From DATKWU01 sp964653685 (lineage in GTDB: Bacteria > Patescibacteriota > Microgenomatia > PFEM01 > JAHIFH01): 9,808 bases of DNA. The stretch spans positions 1 through 9,808 of the forward strand of contig CAZZHA010000023.1 of the NCBI GenBank assembly GCA_964653685.1, written 5' to 3'. Below are positions 6,599-9,808 of this stretch, one piece after another (position 1 is the stretch's first letter; the number at the start of each line of letters is the position of its first letter). Below the pieces are notes generated by a model that saw only the letters and a list, made by a program, of their open reading frames with translations, searched no databases and was not told the origin of the DNA. A program made the translations under genes and the position numbers.

Positions 6599-8271
6599 TC
6601 TGTCTCCACCACCCGGTAAGCTAATCGACCGTCAAGAAAATAGATTTCTGTTAATAATCTCGCTCCCGGTGTTTGATTAATATCTCCGATTGGTAGTTCA
6701 AATTCGTCACCGATAAAAAGACAATTTTGACACTGCCTGTCTTCTGGCCAATAAATATTTCTAAATTCGATCTTGTCAATTTTTTCAACCAGACCAACAT
6801 CGCCCCAAGGGTTTTCTTTCAAATAGGCCTGGGCTTGGTAATCTTTGGGTGGATATTGAGTGTAGAAAAGATAAAAGATATAGGGCTGGCCATATTCCTG
6901 GGTGACAACGACTTTTTGATGGTTCTCTTTCCCTTCTTCAACAATCTTGGCGATGGCCGCCGTACCGTAATTCCAGCCAGCGGAATTCTTATTGGCAGAA
7001 TGAAGATAATAAAAATCAAGATAAACAATCAGACAAAAAAGATAACCCAAGATAGTTAAAAAAATCCCCAGCCAAAAGAGTTTTTTAGACTTTTGTTTAA
7101 GCCAAGTAAAAACAACATTGATTCCCATGGCCGTAAAAACCACTAAAGGAATCACCAGCCAATAAGACCTCAAGCCATGAACAGGATCGCGGGTCACGGC
7201 CGCGGGCACCGGGCTGGCAATTAACCACCAAAGGAAAAGATTCTTTCCCCGTCTTTTGGCTTTGGCCAAGGCATAACCGATGCCAACAAGCAGAAAAGGA
7301 ATTTCAAGGTAATACATCATCCCCATATAAGGGGTACTGTGCCTGGGTGACTGCCAATCGCCTTCAAAAAAAAGAAACTTGCCGGTCAAATGATTAAAGT
7401 AGCGACTAGCCACCCAGCGAACTTTATTTAAAACCTCATGGTGATAGAGATTAAATTTTAATTGGGGAAAACTTCCTTCTTGGGAAATAATTTCTGCTAT
7501 TTCTTCTTCAGACCTAGTATAGGAAAAAATCTGGGTCACTTTGGCTCTTCTGGCACTGCCTTGAAACGAAGACAAAAGAGGCAAAAGGAGAAGAATCAAT
7601 AAAATCAATCCCAATATTTTTTTCCTCTTAGGTAAATTCATTATTTCTTGCCGAAAGATGGCCAAAGCCCCAAACATAAAAACGACTAAAAAAACCTTGG
7701 CGCCATGGTAAACATAAAAGGAAGCGGCCAGAAAAACAAAGGTCAAGAGAAAAAATTTGCTTGCCTTGGTTTCCAGCGATTTGAGAAAGAAAATAACCCC
7801 TAAAACAATTGTCAACAGGGCTAAATTAACTTCCCAAGCCCCCCGAGAAAAATGAATCTGCCAGGGAGAAATGGCTAAAAGTAAGGAAGCAAGATAAGGC
7901 AGACAAACAAACTCTTTTTTATTAGCCAAGAGCATTTTGGTTAAGAAAAAGAGAGCGATGACCGTCCCCACCCCGGCTAAAGCCGAGGGTAATCTGATAG
8001 CAAAGGTGTTTAAACCAAAAATAGCTACCGAAGGAAGAAGATAGTAAATGAAAAGCCCTGGCTTGTAATCACCAAAAGATTTAAAAGTGAGGGGTAAAAA
8101 CTGGCCGTACTCATCCCTGCCTGTTTCTAAAATCGAATAAGCATTATAACCCAAAGCTGGTTCATCCCAAGTGATGCCGACGGGGTAGTCTCCGAGTTTG
8201 TAAACTCTTAAAGAAAAGGCCAAAACAGCGATTAAAATTAAGGGCCAATATTTTCTCAAGAATTTTTTCAT
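6595..8271 (-). CDS. GT39-type (PMT/ArnT-like) membrane glycosyltransferase, second of tandem array
   Basis: This 558-residue GT-C enzyme parallels its downstream neighbour along its whole length. The first membrane segment (9-22) leads to WDEPALGYNAYSILETGRDE (35-54) with the acidic pair D36-E37, then SFGDYKPG (65-72), SPWQIHFSRGAWEVN (135-149), YVYHGAKV (186-193), GDWQSPRHSTPYMGMMYYLE (304-323) and HGLRS (365-369). About ten further hydrophobic segments follow the first. The soluble C-terminal domain (from about 424) contains KVVVTQEYGQPYIFYLFY (453-470) and a CQNC pair (514-517) that both paralogues lack, and ends IYFLDGRLAYRVVETE. ATG 8271 follows the previous gene by 19 nt and has a strong AAAAGGAG. 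The stop is TGA inside ATGA. A 20-nt identical stretch shared with the next gene (8057-8076 and 6378-6397) encodes FGDYKPG. Confidence 0.86.
   Translation of the reverse strand: MKKFLRKYWPLILIAVLAFSLRVYKLGDYPVGITWDEPALGYNAYSILETGRDEYGQFLPLTFKSFGDYKPGLFIYYLLPSVAIFGLNTFAIRLPSALAGVGTVIALFFLTKMLLANKKEFVCLPYLASLLLAISPWQIHFSRGAWEVNLALLTIVLGVIFFLKSLETKASKFFLLTFVFLAASFYVYHGAKVFLVVFMFGALAIFRQEIMNLPKRKKILGLILLILLLLPLLSSFQGSARRAKVTQIFSYTRSEEEIAEIISQEGSFPQLKFNLYHHEVLNKVRWVASRYFNHLTGKFLFFEGDWQSPRHSTPYMGMMYYLEIPFLLVGIGYALAKAKRRGKNLFLWWLIASPVPAAVTRDPVHGLRSYWLVIPLVVFTAMGINVVFTWLKQKSKKLFWLGIFLTILGYLFCLIVYLDFYYLHSANKNSAGWNYGTAAIAKIVEEGKENHQKVVVTQEYGQPYIFYLFYTQYPPKDYQAQAYLKENPWGDVGLVEKIDKIEFRNIYWPEDRQCQNCLFIGDEFELPIGDINQTPGARLLTEIYFLDGRLAYRVVETE
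6604..6607 (-). promoter_or_regulatory. Shine-Dalgarno GGAG for the third GT39 gene
   Basis: GGAG lies inside the last codons of the middle GT39 gene, 5 nt before ATG 6598. Together with the ATGA overlap it supports that start and suggests coupled reinitiation. Confidence 0.6.
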
Positions 8272-8282
8272 CTTTCTAAGTT

Positions 8283-8290
8283 CTCCTTTT
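8283..8290 (-). promoter_or_regulatory. Shine-Dalgarno AAAAGGAG for the second GT39 gene
   Basis: AAAAGGAG fills the left part of the 19-nt gap between the first and second GT39 genes and lies 11 nt before ATG 8271. It is the strongest ribosome binding site in the window and shows the organism uses canonical Shine-Dalgarno pairing at least where genes do not overlap. Confidence 0.65.
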
Positions 8291-9808
8291 CTAAGGCTTT
8301 AAAACCAAAATCTCAAAAGCCGGCCGATTATCAAGAAAATTGATTGTTTTTATTTTTTGCCAGCCTTCAGAATAATTATCAGGACTGGTAATCAGTAAAT
8401 AGTTAGCTTGCTTAAATTCTTCGGCCTGACTCTTTTCTTTTACTTCCCAATCATTTAAAAAGACAAATTTATCAAAACTGTCTACCCAGTACCAGTCAGT
8501 TTTAAAATAGCGAACCAGATGAGGATCAGCCCGGTATTGGGCTGGATCCCAACCAAGATAAAAGAGCAAAAATTCATGGGGCTCACCATATTTCTTGGTT
8601 ATCAAAATCTTATCATAATCCTGATAATGCTCTTGAATAAAACTGGCGACTTGTTTATAGCCGTACTGCCAGGACCAGGAATAGTTTTGGCGATAAGAAC
8701 CAAAATAGAGGCTTAAATAATTAAAAGTAAAAATAAAAATCATCAAGATAAAGAGAACAACAAAGACGGTTCCTAATTTCTTTTTCTTCTGATTAAGAAA
8801 TTGAGCTAATTGAAAAACCCCAAGGCCAACCAAAATCTGGGGTAAAGGCAACATGGCCGAAGCTCTTAGAACATGACTACCGCCGCGGGTGATGGCCGCC
8901 GGAATCGGCGCCAGCAAGAGCCAAACCAAGATGACTAAAGCAAATTTCTTCTTTTTAAGAAGAGCCAAGAAGATTAAAGAGCCAAGGCCAAGATAGAAAA
9001 AAGGCATTTCTCCTGGAAACAAAACTCCCTGATGAGGAAGACTAAATTGATACTGAGTCCCGCCTTCTAAAAAAAGAAAACGAGGCGAAAAATAGCCAAG
9101 GTAATTCGTCAGAAAGTGAGTCGTAAAGTAAACTGGTCGATTGTAAACCAGCCGGGTCATCGGTGAAGGCAGATTTGAATTCAAACGACTTTCAACAATC
9201 TCGTTAATCGCCCCTTGGTCAATAATCGACACCCAATTGGCCCGGGCCCTGGCTTCAGACCCCAGAAGAATAGGAATCAAGGGTAAAAAGAAAACGGCCA
9301 GCAGGAGAATCGTTAAGATTAAATATTTTTTCTTTTTCGACCACCATTCCACCCACTCTTCTTTATAAAGCCAAATCAAAGCCAAAACCATTAAGGGTGT
9401 AAAAATGCGGGCATTATGATAAGAATAAACCGAAAGCCCCAAACTAAAGGCGGCCAGCGGCAAAAACCAGGCTTTTTTTTGACGGTAAAAAAAGCCAGCC
9501 AGGCCGGCCATAATAAAAAACAGGCTTAAATTAGACTGAACCACAAAGCGGGAAGAAAAAAAAGACCAAGGACTAACCGCCAGCAACAAGGCCGCCAAAA
9601 GACTGACGCCTGGAGACAAACCTAAACCTTGAGCTAAGAAAAAACAAACTAACACCGAGAATGACCCCCAAAGGACATGAGGCAGACGAATTCCCAATTC
9701 ATTTAAGCCAAACACGGCAATACTGGGCAGGGAAAAATAGAGATTGGCGGGCAAAGGATAGTCACCGTAAGCCCGAAAATTGGCCAAAGGCAGCAATTGT
9801 CCCCATTC
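8291..9808 (-). CDS. GT39-type membrane glycosyltransferase, first of tandem array, divergent (partial, N-terminus outside window)
   Basis: The frame is open to the right edge (codon 9808-9806), giving 505 visible residues that begin EWGQLLPLANFRAYGDY. This aligns with EYGQFLPL and SFGDY in the neighbour, so about 53 N-terminal residues, including the first membrane segment and DE pair, lie outside; a TTG at 9796 is not the start. Family marks: SRF..QSN (86-93) where the paralogues have SRGxWExN, YSYHNARI (128-135), EGGTQYQFSLPHQGVLFPGE (248-267), APIPAAITR (300-308) and HVLRA (312-316). After the last membrane segment (about 346-364) comes the same C-terminal domain: KILITKKYGEPHEFLLFYLG (400-419) and INFLDNRPAFEI (489-500). 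YGDYPLP replaces FGDYKPG. It stops with TAG 19 nt before the next gene. It is probably also a polyprenyl-phosphate-sugar transferase, perhaps of different specificity. Confidence 0.83.
   Translation of the reverse strand, partial: EWGQLLPLANFRAYGDYPLPANLYFSLPSIAVFGLNELGIRLPHVLWGSFSVLVCFFLAQGLGLSPGVSLLAALLLAVSPWSFFSSRFVVQSNLSLFFIMAGLAGFFYRQKKAWFLPLAAFSLGLSVYSYHNARIFTPLMVLALIWLYKEEWVEWWSKKKKYLILTILLLAVFFLPLIPILLGSEARARANWVSIIDQGAINEIVESRLNSNLPSPMTRLVYNRPVYFTTHFLTNYLGYFSPRFLFLEGGTQYQFSLPHQGVLFPGEMPFFYLGLGSLIFLALLKKKKFALVILVWLLLAPIPAAITRGGSHVLRASAMLPLPQILVGLGVFQLAQFLNQKKKKLGTVFVVLFILMIFIFTFNYLSLYFGSYRQNYSWSWQYGYKQVASFIQEHYQDYDKILITKKYGEPHEFLLFYLGWDPAQYRADPHLVRYFKTDWYWVDSFDKFVFLNDWEVKEKSQAEEFKQANYLLITSPDNYSEGWQKIKTINFLDNRPAFEILVLKP
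9470..9496. repeat. 10-bp perfect inverted repeat inside the first GT39 gene
   Basis: GGCTTTTTTT (9470-9479) and AAAAAAAGCC (9487-9496) are perfect inverted repeats around a 7-nt loop. They fall inside the coding sequence, where they encode GFFYRQKKA, so the symmetry may simply come from Phe-Phe and Lys-Lys codons. No regulatory role is shown. Confidence 0.4.

Noticed and set aside
9794..9796. TTG as start of the rightmost GT39 gene
   Set aside because: The frame stays open to the edge and the four codons before it (EWGQ) align with EYGQ of the neighbour, so the real start is outside the window.
1..9808. Defence system, biosynthetic cluster, prophage, IS element, CRISPR, tRNA or rRNA
   Set aside because: No transposase, integrase, nuclease, repeat array or structured RNA signature seen on either strand; all genes fit surface-glycan assembly or an IPT/TIG membrane protein.

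Overview
The window looks like part of a surface-glycan (cell-envelope glycosylation) operon. Eight protein-coding genes all lie on the minus strand, with overlaps or gaps of at most 19 bp except for one 84-bp gap near the left end. No RNA gene, mobile element, CRISPR array or plus-strand gene is supportable. The densely packed genome, A/T-rich codon use, tandem GT-C glycosyltransferases with a shared C-terminal domain, and weak or coupled ribosome binding suggest an uncultured Candidate Phyla Radiation (Patescibacteria) bacterium, perhaps Microgenomates. That placement is inference from gene style, with moderate-to-low confidence. TGA is used as a stop (flippase, middle GT39), so the Gracilibacteria/Absconditabacteria code, where TGA is glycine, does not apply.

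Layout in the direction of transcription (right to left): three successive GT39-type (PMT/ArnT-like) membrane glycosyltransferases (9808-8291, entering from outside; 8271-6595; 6598-4952); a GT2 enzyme of the WaaE/KdtX-like type (4950-4087); a GT4 enzyme (4087-3035); a PIG-V/GT76-like membrane mannosyltransferase homologue (3078-1888); a Wzx-like flippase (1871-579); then, after the only real gap, a membrane protein with an extracytoplasmic IPT/TIG domain (494 to beyond position 1). The gap holds a plausible promoter with a doubled 8-bp palindrome between its -35 and -10 boxes, so the IPT/TIG gene may be a separate, possibly leaderless, transcription unit.

Proposed teamwork (inference from families): the soluble GT2 and GT4 enzymes build an oligosaccharide on a polyprenyl carrier at the cytoplasmic face, the flippase moves it across the membrane, and the four GT-C enzymes transfer sugars from polyprenyl-phosphate donors on the outer face. 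No priming glycosyl-1-phosphate transferase, polyprenyl-phosphate-sugar synthase, classical Wzy polymerase or ligase is visible; they would have to lie elsewhere.

Nothing here is clearly a wholly new system. The points most worth a second look are the three-member GT39 array with a divergent member, an exact A_AAA_AAA slippery heptamer directly before the GT2 stop codon that would fuse GT2 to GT4 by a -1 shift, the operator-like promoter, and active-site substitutions in the GT4 and PIG-V-like enzymes.
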